Origin: Aquatica leii
Taxonomy: Eukaryota > Arthropoda > Insecta > Coleoptera > Lampyridae
Assembly (NCBI GenBank): GCA_035610365.1
Contig: CM069432.1
Location: 230,228,532-230,292,531, forward strand
DNA length: 64,000 nucleotides
Reading direction: 5' to 3'
The position numbers and the translations under genes are program-made. This document shows, in pieces, positions 11,302 to 21,239 of this stretch. The notes under the pieces are model-generated. The model had not been told where the DNA came from and searched no databases. It was given only the letters and a program-made list of their open reading frames with translations. Within the stretch, counting starts at the first letter, position 1. Each line of letters starts with the position of its first letter.

Positions 11302-13972
11302 TGCCTCAAATAGTATTTAGAATATAGCGTAGTTGCTATGTTTCATTGTAGTGCAAAAAAAATCACAAATTTGTAAGTTTTCTTAGTATGCAATAGAAAA
11401 CACATATTACAGACCAAATTTACATTATATCAAAATATTTTACTCCTTGGCTCTAAATGGGTTAAGCGTGTTAACTTACAAAAATATAACGATTTTAGAT
11501 AGCTTGCGCTACATTTTTTCTTCAAAATAAAGAAACGCTAAATATTTGCTTAGGGTACAGGATTTACACAAGAAAAATACTTACTACCCCAGGAAAACAA
11601 TAAAATATAAGTAAATGATAGATAATAATTTAAACGTATTAATAATAAGACATGGTAAACCAGAAAGCTAAGATTTTATACCGAAGTGTCGACTAAAATT
11701 TGTCAAGTTAATGAAATTTTTATTTTATGCCAAGTCGTCGTTTTATGTTACAGTTATCGTTCTTTCGTCAAGATGTTTAAACTATATGATAGGAAATATC
11801 ATATTATATCTGCGATTGTTAGGTAATAAAACAGATTCTGCTTACTAGCGGTTAAGCAACGTTGTCTATTCCTTGTACCAAATGTCATTTCCGTCCAGGA
11901 CAAAATTACTTTCGTACAGGTATTGTCGTTACTGTACAAGATAATAAGTTATAAAAGCATAACTTAGAACCGCAATACAATTTTGAAATCAACATTAGAC
12001 TGTTTCCTTAGGACTAATATAAGCAAATACAACATTCAAAATAAAAAATACACTCAATAAGCTATTTGCCCAAACTAAAAAAGATATTAATATTAATTTT
12101 TTTAAAATAAGTAATATTTAATCATAAGAATGCTGAAAGCTGTTCTAGACAAAACAACTATTTTATTAAAAATCACTGAAGCTGCAATCGTTAGCAACTT
12201 AATTTTATTTAAATTTTTAAATGTAAACGAACAATAAATTAAAAAATTAGAAAAAATACTTTCAGTTAAGGTTTTTTACAAATGTGATGAAAATTTTTTA
12301 TTTCTTTAATTTTTAAATGTATAACAAAAACTACAAAATATGTATATTAATCCTTAATGTTTCATCGATAAGTTCAAATGTTTTTTTCTTATCTGAAAAA
12401 CTGTAGTAAACTTTTCCATTTCGTTTGTTTTTTTTTTAAATTTATAATTTACAATACCGTATAATTTCAATTTAAGTTGTTTAAGTTTAAAATTTAATTC
12501 AGCGATCGCATCGCTTGTCAATGTAAAATTTATGTATAACATATAACTGTGTTTAAAAGTAGGTGTATTTTCTGTATTCCAAGATTTAATTGTGCTATTA
12601 ACTTTTATAGTATTTTCACTCACTTGTTAGAATGTGGATTGTTAGTTTAATAAATTAAATAAGAATCTAAATCTTTTAAAACGTGTAGTTTAAGTTTATG
12701 CACGTTATTGAAGTTTGCCAATTCTCATAATTAACAAAATTTATTATTATTTATTTATAGAACGTATTAGTTTTTATTTCTTAAGCATGTTATAAAACAA
12801 TGTTTTATTCAACATTTGCTTTGTTAGAGAACCAAATTTTATAATTTTTTTTATTGCCATCAAATGCAAATTTAACAAGGTTAAATGATCTAATTAATAA
12901 AATAAGCATATAAAATTATACAATATTGAGCTATTGTTTTTAGTTTACACTAAAAACTTAAACGTGTATTGCAAATAGAAAATAACAGTGTAATAAAGTA
13001 CCTATTTTAGTGTACATTATATTATAATATTACAATAATTACTAATGCTTACAACAGTGCTTGGCAATTTTTTTTTAATGATAAATAAGAAAACAAACTT
13101 TTTTCGTATAATAATTATTTTTTTACGGCTTGATTAAGCAAACTATTACGGTTTTGTAGTATTTGAAAAAGCATTATGCGTATAATTCTTTAGTAAGTCA
13201 TTAATTAGTTTTGATAAAGTTAAATTACTGGATTGATTTAATTGGATTTCTTATGTAATAGGTGATGATACACTATTCTATTCTAATTATTCTGTAATAT
13301 GTATTTTTTCTACCTTTATTGAGCGGCTTTGTTAATTATACACTAATAATATGGAGCGTTATTCATAACAACAATACCATTAGTATGCAAATTTAAAATT
13401 AACTGTTTTTTCATACATTGCATAGTTGTTATAATTTATATCATCATGCTATTGGCAGTATTTACTCTTTTAATAAGGAATTAATAATCAATTCTTTGAT
13501 TCATACAATTTATTTGAATAAACAATTATGGGTCGGTTTATTTTCTTATTTACTTTATATGAAGGATTACTGTGTCGTCGCCTCAATGCTAATTTGTTCT
13601 GTATCCACTTTCTGTATCATTTCAGAAGAATTACATTCGGTAATGGTTGTGTAGAAAAACTTTTGCTATATATTGTTGACTTCATAAAAACGCTACTCAG
13701 GTACGCGTTACACAATAAGAACTTCCTGTGTGTTGACGATGATGTTAATTACAGCGTCAATAAGATTCATATAAATTTAAAAAAATCACTATTACCTAGG
13801 GTTAATTGGTTTTCAAGCGTTTTAAAAATATGCGTAAAAATTCGAATTTTTATTTATTTACGAATAAAAACATTATTAATTTTGTTGCAGTTATTTAAAT
13901 CAGAACCATAAATCTAAATTTCGTTAAAAAAATTAACCAATTGTTTGTACATCATAGAAATATGCTTAAATA
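11302..13972. other. AT-rich DNA with no recognised gene
   Basis: Long AT-rich stretch. Open frames at 12354-12623 (-) and 13418-13911 (+) are low-complexity (Lys/Asn/Ile/Leu-rich), overlap in different frames and match no family I know. No terminal repeats or RNA genes seen. Confidence 0.5.
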
Positions 13973-14836
13973 TAGCATAACGAAAGTTAACGCGGCGCAA
14001 GACCGCAAGCCGCGCGCTGCGTGAGAGTGAGCTATGCTATGAGACTTTTGACGAGAGTAACATACATTATGTACATACATGTACATTATATTTTGTCTGA
14101 CGTTTATGAAATTTTTGTAAAAAATTTAAAAAAAACACAGATCAAAAATATAGTGTTGGTAGTATATTTATCACCAACTGAATATGTTTAAAATTCAAAT
14201 ATTTTACGTAGTATCAACTCCTAAATATTTAATAATTTAACACATATTTGAATTTATAAAATTTTTAAAGCGTTTTTCTTCTAATTTGATATGCATTTCA
14301 GATTTTTTAATCACATTTTCTACCAGACACACGGAAATATTGCCTCGGTTGCGCAGGTAAACTTCGTGCATTCGAAAACGATCGGCATGTAAACTGCTTT
14401 TTTGTGCTGTCAACATCGCAAACGTCAATATTCGTTCGTTAGTGTAGTTACGTAATGAACGAAAAAAGCTCTAGGGTGGCAAAATGAAAACTAGGAATCC
14501 ACATAAAAGTAAGTGTTCAAAGTCAATTAATATATTAGAAAGAGTATGCGACAGGTGGAAAAATCATTGAAAAATAATTCAGTTAAAATTGAAGAAAAAC
14601 GATGTTAAAGTTAATGTCAAATGTGACAGATTTAGTAATAAATGTAGTACCAACATTATATTTCTGTTGATTTTTTCATAAAAGAATGTAATTTTATAAA
14701 AGGCAGCACAAAAAATAATGTACGTTACTCTCGTCGAAAGAATCATAGCATAACTCACTCACATGCAACGCTCGGCTGTGCGGCCTCGCGTCGCCTTAAC
14801 GTTCGTTATGCTATTTTTTACTTTCGACTCTTGTTA
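13973..14836. mobile_element. MITE with long imperfect inverted arms (blocks X, Z, with Y inside)
   Basis: The outer block X (13973-14073) contains tagcataacgaaagttaacg and, about 50 bases on, gagctatgctatgag and gacgagagtaac. It returns inverted at about 14722-14812. Inside it, block Z (tgttggtagtatatttat at about 14153) is mirrored at about 14640. An asymmetric block Y (ttagtgtagttacgtaatg, minus orientation, about 14390-14490) lies between. Total about 860 bp. X also folds on itself. Copies of X, Y or Z recur at 24.1, 26.0 and 16.6 kb. No transposase inside. Confidence 0.75.
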
Positions 14837-15014
14837 CGTAAACTACTATTTCCACGTTTAACAGTGGCGTCGATTTTTATAAAGAAATAAAACGCATAAG
14901 ATTTTTAAATTTATATTTCAGTAACAAGAAATTAATGGAAAAATACGTGTACAAATTAATCCTATGCAAATTACAAATATTAAAATTACATTAACAAAAC
15001 CAAATTTACACCAT

Positions 15015-16285
15015 TCACTCGTCACTAAACCAATCGCTTTTGTCTTCTGTCTCATTACCCACATTTATTACAATTTGCTCGGTTTGTACGTCAATAATTA
15101 TTTCGTTTTCTAAATAATTATTTTCACACTCTATTACCTTTTTACAGCATTTTCGCCATTTTTCTGGAGTTACAAAAGTTAGTTCTTCTTCTAACATCGT
15201 TCAATTGAAACGTCGTATTCCTTTTTGCTACATTGTTTGTTTTTCACTTGAGCCCAAATCAATGATATTGGGTTTAGGTCGGGGTGATACGGCGATAACC
15301 TCAGTACTGTATGTCCTTCGTAAATTCTGTGTTGTTTTTTATGAAGTTTGATTAACTCGTATAACTGTGGTTTGTACATTTCAGAAGTGAATGGAATATT
15401 TTTTTCCGTTAACCACTTTACCATATATGATTTTTTTTTTATTACTGGTTGGGCACGATCCACTTGAACATTGTGATATGGTGCGTTATCGATTACCAAG
15501 ATTGATTTTGGAGGTAAATTTGGTATAAGTGTTTCACGTAACCATTTTTCGTAATTCGTCGAGTATATCTCATCATGGTAGTCTCCGCTTTTCATCCCCG
15601 ACTTAAATACTAAATTACAGCCTGCCAAGAAACCCATTTCACTTCCTGCATGTACCACAATTAGTCTTGGTCTTTTAGAAATAGTGCAATTGAATCCATT
15701 TCTACTATAATCATTCCACGACTTCGACTTAGTATGACCGCTATGAATGTACGTTTTGTCCATGTACACTATTGGGCTATTTAATTTCCGATAGTATCTT
15801 ATTTTATTTAAATAATTAATTCTTAGAGCCCTTATATCAGCTTTTTCTATTATTTTGAGTTCGGCGCCATTTAAAGCCGACATCCTTTAAAATAACACAT
15901 AAAGACGTACCACCGTTCCAACCTAAGTTCTCGCGAAACTTTTCACGCAGATTTTTTATCGTAACTCTTTGATTTTCTGTTTTATGAAAATTATATACTA
16001 TGTTACGAATAATTGATTTTTCAAAATCTTCTGAGTTACGGTATGCGCACGTTTCTTACCCGGTGTTGTAAATTTTGGTTTACCGTCTGCTGCTGGAGTT
16101 TCGCCTTCTTTGATAATTGTTGCCACTGATACTATGGACACTTTTTTTGCTTCCGACACACTTTGTTTGAGTTGTTTGAATGTGTATGAAGGATTTAACG
16201 CTTTTAAATAATTATACACATTATACACCACTTCGTGCGTTTGGCTATGCATTACTTGTCCGTGTTGACCCAGAGTTGAATTCAT
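15015..16285 (-). pseudogene. Tc1/IS630-type DDE transposase pseudogene with long D-to-E spacing
   Basis: Minus-strand gene of about 420 codons. Likely start ATG 16285 (MNSTLGQHGQ); an N-terminal helix-turn-helix part (TKFTTPGKKR is seen as KPKFTTPGKKR); frameshift near 16010 into RNIVYNFHKTENQRVTIKNL; another near 15840; then the catalytic domain: IVYMDKTYIHSGHT (Asp at 15758-15760), LVIDNAPYHN, and SPYHPDLNPISLIWAQVKN. The last catalytic Glu (family NPIELIW) is Ser, and Glu after the first Asp is Lys. There are 74 residues between the second Asp and the third catalytic position, far more than the 34-41 of classic Tc1/mariner. A last shift near 15200 leads to the C-terminus (FVTPEKWRKCCKKVI). 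Dead. Family assignment to a named clade is uncertain. Confidence 0.8.
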
Positions 16286-16589
16286 TTTATTGTAGAATCG
16301 AAATAATCGCCTTAAAATCAAGACCAATACTAAACTGGGAATAATAACTCGTAAGTAAATTAGCAGGAATGTCAATAAATACATTTTGGAATGTATTTTT
16401 AATTATTACAGAAAGTGCATAAGTGCAGATAATATTAGTCATATCGGAATTCACAATATTATTGAATAGCATTTTAGTGGTTTTTAATTACACATCACAT
16501 CATTAATTAAGAGTAACATCTAGCTAAATTCATAAAAAATTACAGTATTTTTATAATTTTTGTTAATTAATTTACTTTCAAAGCATAGT

Positions 16590-16690
16590 TTTACGCAGAT
16601 CTCGCCACTTTAGAGCTTTTTGACATTACGTAACTACACTAACAAACAAACAACATTAATGCTTTTAATGAGAGCATTACAAGAAATATT
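16590..16690 (+). repeat. block Y copy flanking the Tc1/IS630-type gene
   Basis: Contains ttacgtaactacactaacaa (about 16635-16655), followed by a diverged gcttttaatgagagc. It is inverted relative to the Y copy at 14390-14490 and in the same orientation as those at 24.3 and 26.45 kb. With the left copy it brackets the transposase gene, so these blocks may be the ends the transposase once recognised. Confidence 0.6.
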
Positions 16691-16970
16691 GTACATTATC
16701 TCTGTGCGTTTTTGTCGTAAATTTTTCCAAAAATAAAAAAAAGAACATTTATTTTCTAATGCTAGGCTTTATGTTACACTAGAATATAATAACTGTACCA
16801 TTCTCTAAAATATTTTGAACGAAGTTTTACTTGTATCTAATAAAATAGAATTTATCCCGTTCAAGAGATAGGTCGATATTTTTAATTTTAAAGATATTCA
16901 ATTAAATGTTGGTAAATATAGTCTTCCAATAATCAAAAATTCAAAAATTGTATTTAATTATTAAATGTGT

Positions 16971-17010
16971 TACATGTTTCGGCTAATAAAAAACTTTAAG
17001 CCATCTTCAG
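16971..17010 (-). ncRNA. hammerhead-ribozyme-like motif, PLE2
   Basis: On the minus strand CTGAAGA (17004-17010) begins the motif, one base from the hammerhead strand CTGATGA. A GGCT/AGCC stem with an AT-rich loop and then GAAACATG (16973-16980) follow. The second core strand is intact and the first has one change, the reverse of PLE1. Position at the 3' end of a Penelope-like element supports the call. Activity is doubtful. Confidence 0.45.
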
Positions 17011-17320
17011 ACTACAATTAAGAAATACAAATCTTATGAGATGTGTACAAAATTGATTAAATTTCTTACCAATAACAATTTGGTCATAAAACAGTTAACA
17101 AATAGAATAAATTAAATTACAAACAAACGTACATGTCAACAAATTGTAAACTATATAAAACTTGAAATCAAACGAAGGTCAAGAAATCAAACAAAATGCG
17201 CAAGTATACAATAGATATCAAGTGACGTAGTATGGCACTAAAACTTGATGAATTTAAAATTACAATTTAAATTTGTTTGATCGTTGAGTAATAAATCTTT
17301 TTGGTTAGAATAAAACATAT

Positions 17321-18300
17321 CTAATAACTTTTCGGAAATATAGTTAGAATGGATAATGTTAGTGCTGTGTAAATTGTGTGGTTTATGATGTGTTTAGCAA
17401 AGGTTGACTTGATGGAGGTTGGATTTGCTAAATATCTAGATGGGTGGGATAAATATCTCAAATGTTCTTTTAGCCTAATTTCAAATGCTCTTTTAGTTTT
17501 ACCAATATATATTTTTCCACAAGAACATACTAACTCATAAATCCCATTCAGCTGTGACTTATGAACGGTAACGTGTTATTAACGAATTTTTCGAGAGTAA
17601 ACTTGATGCGAGGATGTAGATTATTAATAAACATAAGAAAATGTTCAATGTCTGCGTCGGATCCCGTAAACACACAAAGAATGTCGTCAAGGTATCTATT
17701 CCAAAATATGATATGTTTTTTGAACAAGATATTAATACTGATTAACTTGTTTTCTAAATTGGTGAGAAAAATGTCTACTAAAATCGGTGACAGAGGGGAA
17801 CCCATAGGTAACCCTTCTGTTTGAGAATATAATTGACTATTAAACTGAAAAACCATATTGTTAAGGCAAAATTTTGTTAAAGCTAAAATTTGTTCGGTTA
17901 CGATATTCGGAAAATCAGTGTGATGTAGTAAATCCGAAATTAACGATATAACTTCACCGGCAGGGACGGATGGAAATAAATTCACGATATCAAAGGAGCA
18001 AATATGAATATTAGAATTTGACGGAAATTTAATTGAATTTAAATTATTTAAAAGTTCTTTAGTATTTTTGACAGCAAAAGTAGTTTGGAAATTAATTTGT
18101 TTCTTAAAAAGGTGAGATAAAGCCGGGTTGTAGGATACATAGGTGAATACACATAGCTAACAATGGGCCTAAAAGGAATATCGTTTTTATGTATTTTAGG
18201 TAAACAAAATAGTCTGGGTAAAATCGGATTACTGACCTTTAATTGGTAAAAGGAGGTGTTAAAAATTTTTTAAAGTATACTCTGAATCCGCTGAAATTTT
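17321..18300 (-). pseudogene. PLE2 reverse transcriptase fused to GIY-YIG endonuclease, with deletion
   Basis: RT blocks in order: RLFCLPKIHKND, FRPIVSYVYSPMY, a frameshift (about 18110), ICSFDIVNLFPSVP (motif A Asp), EGLPMGSPLSPILVD (motif B) and WNRYLDDILCVF (motif C, YLDD). Then FTLEKFVNNTLPF. The reading jumps near 17560 straight to KSQLNGIYELVCSCG, KIYIGKTKRAFEIRLKEH and ITFAKH-like sequence (seen as STFAKHIINH), with a stop at 17321-17323. The region seen in PLE1 between LPFLD and the endonuclease (YRKPTHTDRY, VHRAF and the linker) is missing. The GIY and YIG halves and the Arg are all intact here, unlike in PLE1 and PLE3. Confidence 0.88.
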
Positions 18301-18408
18301 ATTACTGCTGACGATATCATCTTGGGTAAAGTAAATAAAAATTTTTTTTAGTAATTTACTTTACCCAAGATGATCGTCAGCAGTAATAAAATTTTTGCAG
18401 ATTCAGAG
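18280..18408. repeat. 55-57-bp foldback at the PLE2 / Harbinger 2 joint
   Basis: 18280-18336 and 18354-18408 are inverted copies with a 2-base gap and about three mismatches, separated by 17 bases of A and T. Both encode the same PLE piece (DDIVSSNKISADSE in the minus copy). The plus copy runs directly into the Harbinger 2 frame. It looks like a foldback made when PLE2 inserted. Confidence 0.9.
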
Positions 18409-18420
18409 AATTTCAATAAC

Positions 18421-19502
18421 ATGGCTAATGTACACGAAGTATTGCAAATTGCTGCTATTGCTGATTTAGAAGAAGCAGAACAAGATTATGAGATTCCTCA
18501 TCGGCAGTTTCTGAATTCAAATGATCCATTAGAATGCTTGAGCAATAAACAGTTTATTAGAGAATACAGACTGACGCAACCCATGGTAGTTGAATTAATA
18601 CATTTACTCACACTTCTTATGACCCCTGCTTCTAGAAGCACTGCAAATTTGACAAAATTTATTTTATTCTTATAGGTATTAGTCGCATTAAATTTCTTTG
18701 CATATGGAAGTTACCAGCAAAATATGGGGCATAATATATATGCAACTGTTTCACAGTCATCTGTGAGGAGATGTCTGCAAGAGATGATTGAGGCTATGAA
18801 CCAGCCTCACACTTTCGCACGATTGGTCAAGTTCCCTGAAAACTTTGATGAGTTGCGTACCATCCACACAAGGTACGGCGATATTTTTTTAGTATTTTAT
18901 TCGAACAACTTAGTACATTAATGTATGTTTAGTTTAGTAATTGGTCATACTTCCTACCATTTAATTGGTAATATCTTATTAGATTTTATCATTTTTAACT
19001 TAATATTTACATCAGTTGCACAACATTTAATTTATCGAGTAATTTAATGTCATATTTTAACTGTAATATATAATAAATATGTTAATTTATTTTAGGGGAT
19101 TCTGGATGCCCATTGCGTCTTTGGTTGCTAACACCTATACTTCAAGTCGAAACAGATACTCCAGAAGAAAGATATAATACTGCACAAATGAGCGCAAGGA
19201 GTGTTGTAGAAAGATTGAATGGTGTATTAAAATTAAGATTTCGATGTTTTTTAAAACATCGAGTTTGACATTACTCTCCTGAGAAGGCATCAGCAATTAT
19301 AAACACCTGCGTTATGCTACATAATTTTTGTATGGAGAATAATCTAAACATCGATGACCAATGACATGATGAATTTGGAGTTGATATGGGAATTGTTGGT
19401 GCTTTGCCTGTTAATAAAGAGAATCTAAATCGCATTAATCCAGATTTAGCTGCTGGTAGAAGGGCGCAACAACAGATAATTGGGAATTATTTTTTCGATT
19501 AA
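18421..19502 (+). pseudogene. PIF/Harbinger (HARBI1-like) transposase pseudogene 2, catalytic exon lost
   Basis: Starts at ATG 18421 (MANVHEVLQ). The frame uses NDPLECLSNKQFIREYRL, then after a stop or relic intron (about 18640-18680) VLVALNFFAYGSYQQ, SQSSVRRCLQEM and FDELRTIHTR. A GT donor (about 18871) and AG acceptor (about 19095) bracket 225 bases without coding. The reading resumes at DSGCPLRLWLLTP, SVVERLNGVLKLRFRC and SAIINTCVMLHNFC, ending at TAA 19500-19502. The expected middle (YEKY, IDxTH, SxHDSxIW), with the first two catalytic Asp, is absent; the final Glu is kept. Stops occur in KHRV*HYSP and IDDQ*HDEF. Codons upstream of 18421 come from the PLE2 foldback, so that ATG is the better start. 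Confidence 0.85.
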
Positions 19503-19569
19503 TTATAAGTTTAAAACATTAACTAATTCATTTGAAAAATGTTTATATAAATTAAGTTAACGTATGCTA

Positions 19570-20762
19570 TTTATTTTTTGTTTGCAATCGACTCCAATGC
19601 ATCAGCAATTCTACGTTTTTCGATTATTTCTTCTTCATAAAGTTTTAACTTTTTTTCTTCAACATCAGCAAGTCTTCTTTTTTTTATTATCTCTTGTTCA
19701 TACATTTTAAGTTTTTTTGAGTAGTAAATTTGTATTATTTTAATTTTTTTTCCATTTGGTCAGTTAAATTTGTTATTGCCAAAATACTACTTTGCAATCT
19801 TCGACTTTTGCATATCGTTTAGGGCTTTTGGTCATTTGTAAACCTGATGTTTTTTCTTCTTGATGTATCGATAAAGAAATATCTGTTTGTGTTATGAAAG
19901 ATGTTGATGCTAGTAGTTGGTGTGCAAGGTTTTTATGTTGTGATTCGTTGTGCGGAAACTGTTGGTGATGTTGGTAGTGTCAGTGCTGCTGGATCGCAAA
20001 TGTCTTGAGTAAATGAACATGTTGGTGTCTGTAAAATATGTTTTGCAAATGTTGGTTTAGCGAAATATTTAGTTTTTGCCTCGTTTCCCAAATTAAACAT
20101 AACACGTGATGTTTGAGTATTAGGATGGCCCCCAACACAAACAGGTCCAATTAAATTTAATATTCTTTCTTCCACGTCTGTAATAAAGGTACTGGTCGGC
20201 GGCCCACTTCCAGTCTTCTCCCTTTCCCTTCGTAACTCACGTCCCTTGCTTTTAGTTTTTGCTTTCATATCTTGGCATGTCTGTAAAATAATATACAAAT
20301 AAATAATACAGTTTGTAAAATACTAGCGTTAACTTTATAAACCATTCAATTTCAAATAGGTAGTAACTATTGACAATATTGAAGGTATAATAAGCTAATA
20401 AACAAAAATTAAGCAAATACTACAGAATTGCTTATACATTAATATTAAGCATTATTCATTAGCATAATTGACAGATTTTATACACAATTTAGTTATACTT
20501 AAATAGAAGATATATACTTACTTTGCGCCATTGACGACCACTTTTTTGAATTGGCCCGATAGCATTTAATTGCTCTGAAATCATCTGCCACATTCGTTAG
20601 CAAGTTTTATAAGTAAAGTTTGACGTAAATTTGCCCAATTTAACACTAAGATTTTTTTCTAAAAATTGTAATAAACACTGTTTTTGTATATCGCTAACTT
20701 TTCCTCGTTTTTGAGTATCTATTAGATAATGACGATAAAAACTAAATAACAATAACGATAAT
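19570..20762 (-). pseudogene. Harbinger 2 MYB/SANT-like protein, two exons
   Basis: Minus strand. Exon 1 (about 20762-20522): VSDIQKQCLLQFLEKNLSV, a stop after TYKTC, then MWQMISEQLNAIGPIQKSG and RQWRK, a trihelix MYB/SANT domain. A GTAAGT donor at 20521 and TTTTACAG acceptor at 20281-20282 define a 241-base intron. Exon 2 starts TCQDMKAKTKSKGRELRRE, then TGSGPPTSTFITDVEERIL and a C-terminal Lys/Glu-rich coiled coil (EEKKLKLYEEEIIEKRRI, about 19600-19700) after further frame shifts. It is convergent with transposase 2; in this superfamily it helps the transposase bind the ends. Clean splice sites suggest more recent use than for Harbinger 1. Confidence 0.8.
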
Positions 20763-20805
20763 AATCCTAACGATAATAATGATAATAACGATAATAACAC
20801 ACAAA
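20744..20805. repeat. AT-rich trinucleotide-like microsatellite
   Basis: Runs of GATAAT and AACGAT units (for example aacgataataatgataata). They give a Ser/Leu-rich open frame on the minus strand that should not be taken as protein. Confidence 0.8.
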
Positions 20806-21239
20806 CTAACAAAATATATCAATCAATACAATACAAATCATACAGTTGACAGTTACTGTTAAAAATCCCTAGTTCTAAATGCATCCGAAATTAGCGGCGG
20901 TACAAATTAACTACTATGCAGTTGTCGCATGCTTTTGTATCGCATGGATTTCGAGAATACGAAATAACTAAAATGTGCGGTTGTCAAAAGTATACGCTAT
21001 CTAACGTGCACTTTCGAGAATCGCAACCATGGCGATTTGTTGCAAAAGGCTGAGAAAGCTCGTGTTGCACTACTACTGACAAAATCAAAACCAAAGTATA
21101 AAAAGGAATTCCTACAGTGACTAAAAGTTAACGTATTGGAAAAAAAATATAAATAAACCTAGTATAATGTTGGCTTACTTTCAAGAAATATTCTTCCACG
21201 TTCTGTAACCTGCGTTAAAACTTAGTCGTGAATCTTTTA
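20806..21239. other. flank of Harbinger 2, no gene
   Basis: Probably the 5' end of the MYB gene and the right end of Harbinger 2, but I could not find a matching left terminus, since the left end was lost at the PLE2 joint. Nothing else recognised. Confidence 0.4.

Larger units (their letters stand above)
16971..18336 (-). mobile_element. Penelope-like element 2 (PLE2)
   Basis: A minus-strand GIY-YIG Penelope-like element of a family different from PLE1 and PLE3. It holds, from right to left, the RT palm, a fused endonuclease, about 300 bases of 3' untranslated DNA and a hammerhead-like motif at the very 3' end (16971-17010). Its 5' end at 18280-18336 is repeated inverted at 18354-18408, where the Harbinger 2 reading begins. 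It is 5' truncated and internally deleted. Confidence 0.85.

Noticed and set aside
12354-12623. 89-codon minus-strand frame as a gene
   Set aside because: Lys/Asn/Thr-rich translation of AT-rich DNA, with no recognisable domain.
13418-13911. Overlapping plus-strand open frames as a host gene
   Set aside because: Low-complexity composition, two overlapping frames, no motif, no splice or family signal.
18370-18420. Upstream ATG of the Harbinger 2 frame
   Set aside because: The codons before 18421 come from the inverted PLE2 piece, so the frame there is accidental.
20597-20812. Signal-peptide-like start of the MYB frame (Leu/Ser-rich N-terminus)
   Set aside because: It is the translation of the GATAAT/AACGAT microsatellite; the MYB domain starts after it.
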